Below are positions 1-8,461 of a DNA stretch of 33,541 nt, piece after piece (position 1 is the first letter of the stretch; each line of letters opens with the position of its first letter). The notes below the pieces were generated by a model, which saw only the letters and a program-made list of their open reading frames with translations, was not told the DNA's origin and did no database searches. A program made the position numbers and the translations under genes. Source of the stretch: Candidatus Competibacteraceae bacterium (lineage in GTDB: Bacteria; Pseudomonadota; Gammaproteobacteria; Competibacterales; Competibacteraceae); assembly GCA_027492875.1 (NCBI GenBank), contig JAPUDV010000092.1, forward strand, positions 24,924 to 58,464, written 5' to 3'.

Positions 1-1
1 G

Positions 2-499
2 CTGGCGCTGGCGCTGGCGCTGGCGGCGCCCTTGGCCGTCGCCCTGCCGGAAGACCGCGAGCAGCCGATTCATCTCGAAGCCAGTCGCGGTCAATTGGAT
101 CAAAAGACCGGCGTGAGCGTCTACGAGGGCAACGTGGTGATCAGCCAGGGTTCGATGCGCTTGACCGCCGACACCGCCACCATCCACGTCAAGGACAGCA
201 GTTTCGAGCGGATGGAAGCGGTGGGAAACCCCGTCAACCTGCGCTACAGGCCGGCGGCCGACAAGCCGGAAATCCTGGGGACCAGCCAGCGGGTCGAATA
301 CAACGTCGGCAGCGCCAAGGTGGTCATGAGCGGCGACGCCCGGCTGGTGCAGGGACAGGATGTATTTACCGGTGATCGAGTGGAATACGATCTCAAGGGC
401 GATGTGGTACGGGCGCGCGGCGCCGGCGCGAACGGTCGCATTCAGTTCACCATCCAGCCGCGCGGGCAAAGCGCGCTCCCCGCCGCCAAGAAGCCCTGA
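2..499 (+). CDS. lptA: LptA, periplasmic LPS-transport bridge protein (5' end cut by window)
   Basis: LptA carries lipopolysaccharide across the periplasm between LptC in the inner membrane and LptD in the outer membrane. The visible part starts inside a hydrophobic Leu-Ala run ([14 protein letters not shown]), which reads as the end of a Sec signal peptide. An OstA/LptA beta-jellyroll follows, with typical segments such as '[14 protein letters not shown]', '[10 protein letters not shown]' and '[15 protein letters not shown]'. The true start codon lies before the window; a TTG at 32 is in frame but would delete the signal peptide. The stop is 2 bases before lptB, the usual lptA-lptB order, so the two are surely cotranscribed. 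LptC would be expected just upstream. The C-terminal tail after the jellyroll is short and basic. Confidence 0.93.
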   Translation: MALALALAAPLAVALPEDREQPIHLEASRGQLDQKTGVSVYEGNVVISQGSMRLTADTATIHVKDSSFERMEAVGNPVNLRYRPAADKPEILGTSQRVEYNVGSAKVVMSGDARLVQGQDVFTGDRVEYDLKGDVVRARGAGANGRIQFTIQPRGQSALPAAKKP

Positions 500-501
500 C
501 C

Positions 502-1227
502 ATGGCCCAGTTGATCGCCAAGGAAGTCGTCAAGCGCTACCGCAAGCGGGTGGTGGTGGACGCTGCCTCGCTGACGGTCGCCAGCGGCGAGGTGGTTGGC
601 CTGCTGGGGCCGAACGGCGCGGGCAAGACCACCACCTTCTACATGATGGTCGGGCTGATTCATTGCGACGAAGGGCGGGTGTTGCTGGACGACCGCGATC
701 TGACTCACCTGCCGATGCACGCGCGGGCGCGGCTGGGGGTTGGCTACCTGCCGCAGGAACCGTCGATCTTCCGGCGGTTGACGGTGCTGCAAAACGTGAT
801 GGCGATTCTGGAAACCCGCCCGGATCTGACCAAGGCCGAGCGCCGGCCACTGGCCGAGGATCTACTGCACGAACTGCATGTCGGCCATCTGTACGACAGC
901 CCCGGCATCAGCCTGTCGGGCGGCGAGCGCCGGCGGGTGGAAATCGCCCGGGCGCTGGCGGCTCGGCCGGCGTTTATGCTACTGGACGAACCGTTCGCCG
1001 GAGTCGATCCCTTGTCGGTACTGGATATCCAGCGAATCATCGGCCACTTGTGCGAACGCCGGATCGGCGTGCTGATCACCGATCACAACGTCCGGGAGAC
1101 CTTGGGGATTTGCGACCGTGCCTACATTCTCAACGAGGGCCGGGTGATCGCCGAGGGCGACCCCGGCGCGATTCTCGCCGACCAGCAGGTCCGTCAGGTT
1201 TATCTGGGTGAATCGTTCCAGCTTTAA
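502..1227 (+). CDS. lptB: LptB, ATPase of the LPS export ABC transporter
   Basis: LptB is the cytoplasmic ATPase that, with LptF and LptG, extracts lipopolysaccharide from the inner membrane and pushes it onto the LptC-LptA bridge. The 241-residue length is normal. All nucleotide-binding motifs are intact: Walker [10 protein letters not shown] at residues 36-44, Q-loop Gln85, signature LSGGE at 138-142, Walker B ending in Asp162 with catalytic Glu163, and switch His195. The ATG follows the lptA stop by 2 bases. rpoN comes next, as in many gammaproteobacteria. There is no sign of degradation. Confidence 0.97.
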   Translation: MAQLIAKEVVKRYRKRVVVDAASLTVASGEVVGLLGPNGAGKTTTFYMMVGLIHCDEGRVLLDDRDLTHLPMHARARLGVGYLPQEPSIFRRLTVLQNVMAILETRPDLTKAERRPLAEDLLHELHVGHLYDSPGISLSGGERRRVEIARALAARPAFMLLDEPFAGVDPLSVLDIQRIIGHLCERRIGVLITDHNVRETLGICDRAYILNEGRVIAEGDPGAILADQQVRQVYLGESFQL

Positions 1228-1332
1228 ACCCGGCGGGCGCCGGCCGGCAAACGTCCGCCGCGCTAGCCACTCTAGCCGAAAACCCGCTAGGATTATAGGT
1301 AGGTTAAGTGAAGTGGCTTGGTGCAGGCTTGA

Positions 1333-2793
1333 ATGGTTATGAGACAGTCATTACAGCTACGCCTGGGTCAGCAACTGACCATGACCCCCCAATTGCAGCA
1401 GGCAATCCGCCTTTTGCAGTTGTCCAGCCTGGACTTGCAGGTGGAGGTGCAAGCGGTCCTCGATTCCAACTTGATGCTGGAGCAGGCCGACGAGCCGCAG
1501 GATCCGCCGGCGCAGCCGGAAGCCTCGGCCGTTCGGACGGCGGACGACTCCGAGGCCGAAATCGGCGCGGTGGCCAGCACCCTGCCGGACGAGCTGCCGG
1601 TGGACAGCGCCTGGGAGGATATCTACGAGTCGTATGACGGCGCGACCAGCTATTCCCGCAGCGAGGAAGAGGAATGGGATCCCTACGAGCGCTATGCCGG
1701 CGCCGGGGAATCGTTGCGCGACTATCTGTACTGGCAGATGCGGCTGACGCCGTTCGGCGAGCGGGAACTGGCGGTCGCCACCGCCATCATCGACGCGATC
1801 GACGAATCCGGTTATTTGACCCTGCCGCTGGAGGATCTTTGCCAGGATTTGCGGGAAGGGTTCACGATGACGCCGGCCGAAGCCGAGAAGGTGTTGGGGC
1901 AGATTCAACGCTTCGACCCGCAGGGCGTCGGCGCCCGCAGCCCGGCGGAATGCCTGCTGCTGCAACTGGAAGCGCTGCCGGCCGATACTCCGTGGCTGGT
2001 CGAGGCGCGCCGCCTGGTCGAGCATCATCTGGAATTGCTGGCCGAGCGTGATTTTACGGGTCTGATGCGTCGGCTCAAGGTGACGCGCGAGGCGCTACAG
2101 GGTATCGTGAGCCTGATTCAGTCGCTGGACCCGCACCCGGGGGCCCGTCTGTCCAACGCCGCGCCGCAATACGTCGTGCCGGACGTGCTGGTTTACCGCC
2201 AGCGCAACGCCTGGCGGGTCGAACTGAACCTCGACAGCACGCCCAAACTGCGCATCAACGCCCGCTATGCGGCTCTGGCGCGGCAAAACAGCTCGAACGG
2301 CGATACGGCTTATCTAAAAAACCATTTGCAGGAGGCGCGCTGGTTTCTCAAAAGCCTGCAAAACCGCAACGAAACCCTGCTCAAGGTGGCCACCTGCATC
2401 GTCGAGCGCCAGCGGGAGTTTCTGGAGCAGGGCGACGAGTCCATGAAGCCGCTGATCCTGCGGGATGTCGCCGAGGCGCTGGGCATGCACGAATCGACCA
2501 TCTCGCGGGTGACCACCCAGAAATACATGCATACGCCGCGTGGGATCTACGAACTGAAATATTTCTTTTCCAGCCATGTCGGCACCAGCGATGGCGGCGA
2601 GTGTTCGTCCACCGCCATTCGCGCCATGATCCGCAAGCTGATCCAGGTGGAAAACCCCGGCAAGCCGCTCAGCGACGATAAGATCGCCAAGCTGCTGGAG
2701 GTCGAGGGGATTCAGGTAGCCCGGCGCACGGTGGCGAAATATCGGGAAGCCATGTCCATTCCTTCTTCTTCGGATCGTAAACGCCTCGTCTGA
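1333..2793 (+). CDS. rpoN: RNA polymerase sigma-54 factor RpoN
   Basis: This is the alternative sigma factor that recognises -24/-12 promoters and needs AAA+ enhancer-binding activators. Region I is the Gln/Leu-rich N-terminus (QLRLGQQLTMTPQLQQAIRL). An acidic region II follows at about residues 50-110, rich in Asp and Glu. The core-binding and DNA-binding domain follows, and the RpoN box ARRTVAKYRE, which reads the -24 element, is at about 463-472. Length 486 aa is usual. A second ATG at 1339 gives the N-terminus MRQSLQLRLG, which matches the family equally well; neither start has a clear Shine-Dalgarno. A gap of 105 bases separates it from lptB. The genes downstream (hpf, ptsN, rapZ) are its classical neighbours. 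Confidence 0.97.
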   Translation: MVMRQSLQLRLGQQLTMTPQLQQAIRLLQLSSLDLQVEVQAVLDSNLMLEQADEPQDPPAQPEASAVRTADDSEAEIGAVASTLPDELPVDSAWEDIYESYDGATSYSRSEEEEWDPYERYAGAGESLRDYLYWQMRLTPFGERELAVATAIIDAIDESGYLTLPLEDLCQDLREGFTMTPAEAEKVLGQIQRFDPQGVGARSPAECLLLQLEALPADTPWLVEARRLVEHHLELLAERDFTGLMRRLKVTREALQGIVSLIQSLDPHPGARLSNAAPQYVVPDVLVYRQRNAWRVELNLDSTPKLRINARYAALARQNSSNGDTAYLKNHLQEARWFLKSLQNRNETLLKVATCIVERQREFLEQGDESMKPLILRDVAEALGMHESTISRVTTQKYMHTPRGIYELKYFFSSHVGTSDGGECSSTAIRAMIRKLIQVENPGKPLSDDKIAKLLEVEGIQVARRTVAKYREAMSIPSSSDRKRLV

Positions 2794-2954
2794 ACGGACG
2801 GGGGATACCCGCCCCGCAAGGGGCATTGCAACGGGAGTCTGGGGCGTGCCGGACGGTTCGAGCCCGCAACGGTCGAGCGGCCGCCATGGAGCGCGCGCCG
2901 GTCGACGGCTCCGACGCCCGACCCAAACAAGACCTGCCAGCCAGGAGCCATGTC

Positions 2955-3281
2955 ATGCAAATCAAACTGAGCGGACACCATGTGGAGATCACCCAGGCGT
3001 TGCACGACTACGTGCACGACAAGCTGGAGCGCATCGAACGGCATTTCGATAATGCAACCAGCGCCCAAGTGATTCTCAGCGTCGAGAAACTGCGCCAGAA
3101 GGCCGAAGCGACGATCCATGTGGCCGGTAACGAGATCTACGCCGACGCCATCGATGAAGACATGTATGCCGCGCTCGATGCTCTGGTCGACAAGATCGAC
3201 CGTCAGATCAAGAAACACAAGGAAAAACTGACGGACAAGCATCGCGGCGAAAAGGCGCGCAGCTATCCCCACCTTGAGTGA
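2955..3281 (+). CDS. hpf: Ribosome hibernation promoting factor (short HPF/YfiA family)
   Basis: HPF binds the 30S subunit at the tRNA/mRNA channel and favours inactive ribosome dimers in stationary phase. The product is 108 aa, the short type without the C-terminal dimerisation domain of long HPF. It shows the family's beta-alpha-beta-beta-beta-alpha pattern, beginning MQIKLSGHHVEIT and ending in a basic helix (DKIDRQIKKHKEKL). The reading frame is open upstream to 2826, but ATG 2955 is chosen because it matches the family start and has an AGGAG 7 bases before it. A small GC hairpin with a GCAA loop (2811-2824) lies between rpoN and hpf, without a T-run. The stop overlaps the ptsN region, so the genes are cotranscribed. 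Confidence 0.95.
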   Translation: MQIKLSGHHVEITQALHDYVHDKLERIERHFDNATSAQVILSVEKLRQKAEATIHVAGNEIYADAIDEDMYAALDALVDKIDRQIKKHKEKLTDKHRGEKARSYPHLE

Positions 3282-3286
3282 GCCTC

Positions 3287-3760
3287 ATGGATATCACAGA
3301 CCTGATTACCTCCGACCGGATCGTCTGCGACAGCGAAGTAACCAGCAAGAAAAGGGTCATCGAGGTACTGAGCGAGCTGCTCGCCACCGGTCAGCCCGAT
3401 TTGGCGGTCCGGCCGATCTTCGACAGCCTGATCGGCCGGGAGCGCTTGGGGAGCACGGGTCTGGGCCATGGGGTCGCACTGCCTCATGGCCGCTTCGAGC
3501 ACAGCCAGCAGGCCATCGGCGCGTTCGTCAAGCTGAAGAATGGCGTGGATTTCGACGCCATCGACCAGCAGCCCGTGGACCTGGTGTTCGGTCTGCTGGT
3601 GCCGGATCATTACACCGACGAGCATCTCAAAATTCTCGCCTATCTGGCGGAAATGTTCAGCGATCAGGCCTTTTGCCAGCAGTTGCGGGAAACCGACTCC
3701 GACCAGACGCTGTTTGCCCGGTTCCACGATTGGAAGCCGGCCGTCATGACCTTGCCATGA
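3287..3760 (+). CDS. ptsN: PtsN, EIIA-Ntr of the nitrogen-related phosphotransferase system
   Basis: EIIA-Ntr is the output protein of the regulatory PTS. In other bacteria its phosphorylation state controls potassium transport, nitrogen responses and more; it does not carry sugar. The phosphorylatable histidine sits in the motif HGVALPHGR (His67 with the ATG start used here), and the later 'NGVDFDAIDQQPVDLVFGLLVP' region is typical of the fold. A GTG at 3278 would overlap the hpf stop and add three residues; ATG 3287 gives the standard N-terminus MDITDLI. The stop overlaps the hprK start (ATGA), which suggests translational coupling with the kinase. Confidence 0.94.
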   Translation: MDITDLITSDRIVCDSEVTSKKRVIEVLSELLATGQPDLAVRPIFDSLIGRERLGSTGLGHGVALPHGRFEHSQQAIGAFVKLKNGVDFDAIDQQPVDLVFGLLVPDHYTDEHLKILAYLAEMFSDQAFCQQLRETDSDQTLFARFHDWKPAVMTLP

Positions 3761-4701
3761 ACCAGCCGGTGCGGGCGAAGGATGTATTCCAGGCGCTGGA
3801 GACCGTGCTGAACTTGGGCTGGGCCGGGGGCGCGTCGGGGGCGGAACACATTTTGTGGTCGACGGCCGAAGCCGGCACGCCCCTGTATGGCCGGCTGAAC
3901 TGGATTCATGCGCCCCGGTTACAAATCTGCGGTCCGGAAGAAAGCGACTTTCTCGACCGGCTGGAATCGGTGGTGCGGGAAGCATTGATCCGCGATCTGC
4001 TGAAGGTTCCCACCGGCGCGGTTTTGGTGTGCGGCGGCGTCGAGCCGGCCGGGGCGCTGCGGGCCGGCGCCGAGGCGGCCGGTGTCCCGCTCTGGTCCAG
4101 TCCGGCCCCGCCCGAGGTGGTGCTGGAGCAACTCAACCACTACTGGCACAGTCTGGACGCCTCCACCGTGATTCACGGCGAATTGCTCGAAGTGTTCGGT
4201 TTGGGCGTGCTGATCACCGGCGGCAGCGGCATCGGCAAGAGCGAACTGGCCCTGGAGCTGATCAGCCGCGGCCATCGCCTGATCGCCGACGATACGCCGA
4301 CCCTGACCCGGGTGGCGTCGACGGTCCTGGAAGGGACCTGCCCGCCCGCCCTGGGCGATCTACTGGAAGTGCGCGGGCTCGGTATCCTCAACATCCGCCG
4401 CATGTTTGGAGACAGCGCCATCAAGCGCAACAAGCGCATCCGGCTGATTCTCCACCTGGTCAAAATGGAGGAGATCGCACCGCCGGCCGATGCCCGACTG
4501 CATGGAATGCGGGAAAACCGGGTGATTCTGGGCGTCGGCGTGCCGACGATCACGCTGCCGATCGCGCCCGGCCGCAATCTGGCGGTGCTGGTGGAATGCG
4601 CGGTGCGCGACCACATCCTGCGGCTGGGCGGATATCACGCCGAACAGGATCTGATCGCGCGGATGGAAAAAACCATGGCGAGGGCCGTTCCGTGCGAATA
4701 A
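3757..4701 (+). CDS. hprK: HPr kinase/phosphorylase HprK
   Basis: HprK phosphorylates HPr on Ser46 with ATP or pyrophosphate and reverses the reaction with phosphate. In proteobacteria it is thought to tune the regulatory PTS rather than sugar catabolite repression. The 314-aa protein has the N-terminal Hpr(Ser) domain, including 'YGRLNWIHAPRLQICGP', followed by the kinase domain. There Walker A GGSGIGKS is at residues 155-162, the conserved STVIHGE histidine is His140, and the signature EVRGLGILNIRRMFG is present. It starts within the ptsN stop (ATGA) and its last 10 bases overlap rapZ. Its substrate HPr is encoded two genes downstream and carries the target serine. Confidence 0.95.
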   Translation: MNQPVRAKDVFQALETVLNLGWAGGASGAEHILWSTAEAGTPLYGRLNWIHAPRLQICGPEESDFLDRLESVVREALIRDLLKVPTGAVLVCGGVEPAGALRAGAEAAGVPLWSSPAPPEVVLEQLNHYWHSLDASTVIHGELLEVFGLGVLITGGSGIGKSELALELISRGHRLIADDTPTLTRVASTVLEGTCPPALGDLLEVRGLGILNIRRMFGDSAIKRNKRIRLILHLVKMEEIAPPADARLHGMRENRVILGVGVPTITLPIAPGRNLAVLVECAVRDHILRLGGYHAEQDLIARMEKTMARAVPCE

Positions 4702-5558
4702 TCATCGTCAGCGGTTTGTCCGGCTCCGGTAAGACCATCGCGCTGCAAACCCTGGAAGACCTGGACTACTACTGCGTCGACAACCTGCCGTTCAAGCTGA
4801 TTCGACCCCTGGCCCGGGAAATCACCGCCGCCGGGGGCCACTTGCCGCCGACGGTGGCGGTGGGGGTGGACGCGCGCAATTTCATCGATGATTTGCATCA
4901 GTTTCCCGCCACGCTGGCCGAACTGCGCGCCAGCGACCTGCGGGTGGACGTGCTATTCCTGCAAGCCGACGACGAGATCCTGCTCAAGCGCTACAGTGAA
5001 ACCCGGCGGCGGCATCCCCTGGATCTGGGCAGCATCCCGTTGCGGGAGGCGATTCAGCGGGAGCGGCGGCTGCTGGAGCCGATCATCGCCTGCACCGATC
5101 TGATCGTCGACACCAGCGACACCAATCTCTATCAGTTGCGCGAGCTGATTCGCGCCCGCGCGCACGATACGCCCGGCGAGGCGATGTCGCTGCTGTTCGA
5201 GTCGTTTGGGTTCAAGAACGGGGTTCCCGCCGACGCCGATTTCGTGTTCGATGTCCGCTGTCTGCCCAACCCGCACTGGGAGCCGCATCTGCGCCCCCTG
5301 ACCGGCCTGGATCAAACCGTGATCGACTTTCTCGCCGGCCAACCGGAAGTGGGCGCGATGACCGCCGACATCGGCCATTTTCTGGAAGGGTGGTTGCCGC
5401 GATTCGAGCGCAGCGAGCGGAGTTACCTGACCGTCGCTATCGGGTGTACCGGCGGCCAGCACCGCTCGGTGTTCGTCGCCGAGGCGCTGGCCCGCCATTT
5501 CAGCGGACTGCGCGACTATGTCATGGTCCGCCATCGAGAACTAAAATTAACGGTGTAG
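4692..5558 (+). CDS. rapZ: RapZ, RNase adapter / nucleotide-binding protein (YvcJ family)
   Basis: In E. coli RapZ binds the small RNA GlmZ and presents it to RNase E, linking glucosamine-6-phosphate to cell-wall synthesis. In other phyla the role is less clear. The protein (288 aa) has Walker A GLSGSGKT at residues 8-15. The C-terminal half carries the family signature GCTGGQHRSVFVAEAL beginning near residue 251. The start is GTG at 4692, 10 bases inside hprK, placed by the N-terminus RIIIVSGLSGSGKT. The extreme C-terminus ends RHRELKLTV and lacks the Lys-Arg-Lys tail that E. coli RapZ uses to hold RNA. GlmZ-like function should therefore not be assumed. Confidence 0.95.
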   Translation: MRIIIVSGLSGSGKTIALQTLEDLDYYCVDNLPFKLIRPLAREITAAGGHLPPTVAVGVDARNFIDDLHQFPATLAELRASDLRVDVLFLQADDEILLKRYSETRRRHPLDLGSIPLREAIQRERRLLEPIIACTDLIVDTSDTNLYQLRELIRARAHDTPGEAMSLLFESFGFKNGVPADADFVFDVRCLPNPHWEPHLRPLTGLDQTVIDFLAGQPEVGAMTADIGHFLEGWLPRFERSERSYLTVAIGCTGGQHRSVFVAEALARHFSGLRDYVMVRHRELKLTV

Positions 5559-5607
5559 CCGGATGGGTGGTCGAGGTCGGGTCATTGGGAATAGCGGGAG
5601 CGCCAGG

Positions 5608-5877
5608 GTGCTGAAGCGGGAAATTGTCATCGTCAACAGGCTGGGGTTGCACGCCCGCGCCGCCGCCAAGTTCGTGACCCTGGCGGCCGGATTCGAAGCC
5701 GAAATCCGGCTGTTGCGCGACGGGCGCGAAGTCAACGGCAAAAGCATCATGGGCGTCATGATGCTGGCGGCCGCGCGCGGCGCCCGATTGGAGTTGTGCG
5801 CCAGCGGTCCCGAAGCCGAACAGGCGCTCGAACATCTCGAAGATCTGGTGCGCCGCCGCTTCGACGAGAGCGAATGA
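5608..5877 (+). CDS. ptsH: HPr-family phosphocarrier protein (NPr/PtsO-like)
   Basis: This is the small phosphocarrier that takes phosphate from enzyme I and passes it to EIIA-Ntr. With the GTG start at 5608 (a CGGGAG ribosome site at 5595-5600, 7 bases upstream) the product is 89 aa. The numbering then falls exactly on the family standard: catalytic His15 in NRLGLHARAA and regulatory Ser46 in VNGKSIMGVMML. A longer frame opens at 5563, but its first 15 residues fit no HPr. Both phosphorylation sites are kept, so it can serve the upstream HprK and the downstream enzyme I. It is 12 bases before ptsI. Confidence 0.93.
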   Translation: MLKREIVIVNRLGLHARAAAKFVTLAAGFEAEIRLLRDGREVNGKSIMGVMMLAAARGARLELCASGPEAEQALEHLEDLVRRRFDESE

Positions 5878-5889
5878 GAGGGCTGCCGC

Positions 5890-7647
5890 ATGCCGTTTTC
5901 GCTGCATGGCATCGGGGTTTCCCGGGGGTATGCGATCGGCAGGACCTACCTGCTGCAGCGCAACCAGCCGGAAATCGCCGAGTACACTATTCCGGATACC
6001 ATCGTCGAGGATGAAGTTCATCGCTTTCTGAACAGTCTGGACGTGGCCAGGCAGCAACTGCGCGATATCCGGGTGCAGGTTCCCGCGACGGCGCCCGGCG
6101 ATGCCGCCGCCTTCATCGACACGCATCTGCTGATGCTGGAAGACGCGACCTTTACCGAGGCGCCGATCAAGCTGATTCGCACGCGCAAGTGCAACGCCGA
6201 ATGGGCGCTGAAAATCCAGCGGGACACGCTGGTCCAAGTGTTCGAGGACATGGACGATCCGTATCTGCGCACCCGCAAGGACGATGTGGACCATGTGGTG
6301 CGGCGAGTGCAGCGCGTTCTGGTGACCGAGGATCCGGCCTATCTGCACGACCCCGATTACACCGAGCTGGCGTCCAGCCGACTGGAAGGGCGCATCGTTG
6401 TCGCCGACGACCTGACTCCGGCCGACACCATCCTGATGCAGCATCAGGGCGTGCTGGCTTTCGTGACCGAATACGGCGGCCCGCTGTCCCACACCGCCAT
6501 TCTGGCGCGCAGCCTGGGCATCCCGGCGGTGGTCGGCGCGCGCAACGCCCGCGCCTATTTGGGCCACGACGAACCGGTGATCGTCGATGGCCGCCAGGGC
6601 GTGATCCTGCTCGGTTTGGACGAGCGTATTCTGCGCTACTACCGCCACAAGCAGCAGGAGGAGCGCCGGCAACAGCGCGAATTGAACAAGCTCAAGGGCA
6701 AGCCGGCGATCACTCGCGACGGGCTGACGATCAGCCTGTACGCCAACATCGAACTACCGGAGGACGCGGCGGCGGTGCGGGACGTGGTGGCCGACGGGGT
6801 CGGCTTGTACCGCACCGAATTTCTGTTCATGAACCGCTCCGACGTGCCGGACGAGGAAGAACATCTGGCTTCCTACCTGCATGTGATCAAGACCCTGGAA
6901 GGCAGCCCCATCACCATCCGCACCGCCGATCTCGGCGCTGACAAGCAGGTGGACGGCGGCCGCGGCAGCGGCCCGGTCTGCACCAATCCGGCGCTCGGCT
7001 TGCGGGCGATTCGGATGTGCCTCAAGGACTTGGCAATGTTTCGCCCGCAGTTGCGCGCCATCCTGCGGGCCTCGGCGCACGGGCCAGTACGGATGATGAT
7101 TCCGATGTTATCCGCCATCCAGGAGGTGTTCCAGGTGCTGCGGCTGGTGGCGGAGACCAAGCAGGAATTGCGCGACCGGGGTCTGGCCTTCGACGACAAG
7201 ATGCCGGTCGGCGGCATGATCGAGGTGCCGGCGGCGGCGGTATGCGCGCCCCAATTCGCCCGCTATCTGGACTTCCTGTCGATCGGCACCAACGATCTGA
7301 TCCAGTACACCTTGGCCATCGACCGGGTGGACGATGAAATCAACTATCTCTACGATCCGCTGCATCCGGCAGTGCTGATGCTGATCCGCAACACCATCCG
7401 CGCCGGCCACAAAGCCGGTATTCCGGTCAGCCTGTGCGGGGAGATGGCCGGCGATCCCCGCTACACCCGGTTGCTGCTGGGGCTGGGCCTGATCCAGTTC
7501 AGCATGCATCCCACCGCGCTGCTGGAGATCAAGCGGGTCATTCAGGGCAGCGAGGTTGCCGGGTTGACCGCTGCGGTCCACCATCTGCTGCGCGTTACCG
7601 ACGCCGAGAAATACGTCGAAGCGCTTAAGAACATCGCCCAGAATTGA
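5890..7647 (+). CDS. ptsI: Phosphoenolpyruvate-protein phosphotransferase (PTS enzyme I)
   Basis: Enzyme I autophosphorylates from phosphoenolpyruvate and hands the phosphate to HPr. At 585 aa it is a plain enzyme I: it begins MPFSLHGIGVSRGYAIG and has no N-terminal GAF domain, unlike enteric PtsP. The phosphohistidine is His201 in GGPLSHTAILARSLGIPAVVG. The C-terminal TIM-barrel PEP-binding half shows 'TADLGADKQ', 'SIGTNDLIQYTLAIDR' and the catalytic cysteine Cys516 in VSLCGEMAGDP. It is the last gene of the block. No sugar-specific EII gene is visible, which supports a regulatory role. The 97-base gap to the convergent Nudix gene shows no convincing terminator. Confidence 0.96.
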   Translation: MPFSLHGIGVSRGYAIGRTYLLQRNQPEIAEYTIPDTIVEDEVHRFLNSLDVARQQLRDIRVQVPATAPGDAAAFIDTHLLMLEDATFTEAPIKLIRTRKCNAEWALKIQRDTLVQVFEDMDDPYLRTRKDDVDHVVRRVQRVLVTEDPAYLHDPDYTELASSRLEGRIVVADDLTPADTILMQHQGVLAFVTEYGGPLSHTAILARSLGIPAVVGARNARAYLGHDEPVIVDGRQGVILLGLDERILRYYRHKQQEERRQQRELNKLKGKPAITRDGLTISLYANIELPEDAAAVRDVVADGVGLYRTEFLFMNRSDVPDEEEHLASYLHVIKTLEGSPITIRTADLGADKQVDGGRGSGPVCTNPALGLRAIRMCLKDLAMFRPQLRAILRASAHGPVRMMIPMLSAIQEVFQVLRLVAETKQELRDRGLAFDDKMPVGGMIEVPAAAVCAPQFARYLDFLSIGTNDLIQYTLAIDRVDDEINYLYDPLHPAVLMLIRNTIRAGHKAGIPVSLCGEMAGDPRYTRLLLGLGLIQFSMHPTALLEIKRVIQGSEVAGLTAAVHHLLRVTDAEKYVEALKNIAQN

Positions 7648-7744
7648 CCCTTGGTTTCACGGAGCGCCGCCGGCCGGGCGTCACGCCACCGCGCCGTGAT
7701 CATCGCGCCTTTCCCGGTCCTTGCCGGACTTGCACGATCGCTAT

Positions 7745-8236
7745 CTAGGCGGCGGATGGACGGGTTGCCAGCCAGTCGCGGACGGCGGGGCCAGTGCCGA
7801 TGGTCCACGGCTTTAGCCGCTCGACGGGCACGCGCTTGATGTCGGCCAGCTCCTCGCCGAGCGTAATGGCGCCTTGCGCCGGTACATGGAAGGCCAGGAT
7901 CAACTGGTTCATTTCGAAAAACGGGTAGTAGCCGATGAAACGGGCGGTGGCGGCGTCCAGCCCCAGTTCCTCGCGCACCTCGCGCAGGACGGCGGCGTCC
8001 GGCGTTTCGCCCTTTTCCAGAAAACCGGTGATCAGCCCGTACATTTTCTCCGGCCAACTCCGGTTGCGGGCCAGGATGACCGCGCCGTCCAGTTCGACGA
8101 TGGCGGCGACCACCGGCACCGGGTTGTCCCAGTGCACGTAGGCGCAGCCGGCGGCGGCGCAGCGCCGGCGGGATCGGCCACCAATATCGGCGGTTTGCAG
8201 CGGATGGCCGCATTGCGGACAGAAGTTGGCTTGCAT
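7745..8236 (-). CDS. Nudix hydrolase with N-terminal zinc ribbon
   Basis: Nudix enzymes cleave nucleoside diphosphates linked to another moiety, using the Nudix box to bind Mg2+. This 163-aa protein has a zinc-ribbon pattern with Cys6, Cys9, Cys26 and Cys31, then a complete Nudix box at 71-93 (Gly71, Glu77, and the REVREELGL end). The layout resembles the C-terminal half of the NAD(H) pyrophosphatase/decapping enzyme NudC. However, the SQPWPFPxS motif that marks NudC after the box is absent; the region reads YYPFFEMNQLILAFHV instead. Substrate is therefore open (NADH, ADP-ribose or another). It is transcribed away from argF and converges on ptsI. Confidence 0.85.
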   Translation of the reverse strand: MQANFCPQCGHPLQTADIGGRSRRRCAAAGCAYVHWDNPVPVVAAIVELDGAVILARNRSWPEKMYGLITGFLEKGETPDAAVLREVREELGLDAATARFIGYYPFFEMNQLILAFHVPAQGAITLGEELADIKRVPVERLKPWTIGTGPAVRDWLATRPSAA

Positions 8237-8282
8237 CGCGAGTCGTCCGGTAAAGTGGGGGAAGGCGGTGCCCGCCGGGGCT

Positions 8283-8312
8283 CCGTCAAAAAACTGATTT
8301 CTAACTTATAAT
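8283..8312 (+). promoter_or_regulatory. Possible sigma-70 promoter for argF
   Basis: An AT-rich island in the 225-base divergent gap between the Nudix gene and argF contains a perfect TATAAT at 8307-8312. A weak -35 (CCGTCA) lies 18 bases upstream. It lies about 150 bases before the argF start, so it would give a long leader. The rest of the gap shows no ORF. ArgR boxes were not recognised. Confidence 0.35.
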
Positions 8313-8461
8313 ATTACCTGCGGCGGCCAATCAGTGCTGCCGTTTTGATTTTGGAAAACGGTTTGCGGAAGTTTCGCACCGGGCCGGAGCGAATTTTCCA
8401 CAAGCCGGTATGCGACCACCCGAACGGATTGCCGGCAATCCGTGTTTTAGCGAACCCATAA

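Noticed and set aside
1231-1260. Hairpin CGGCGGGCG / CGTCCGCCG after lptB
   Set aside because: It has a long loop, a G-T pair and no T-run. In GC-rich DNA this is weak evidence for a terminator.
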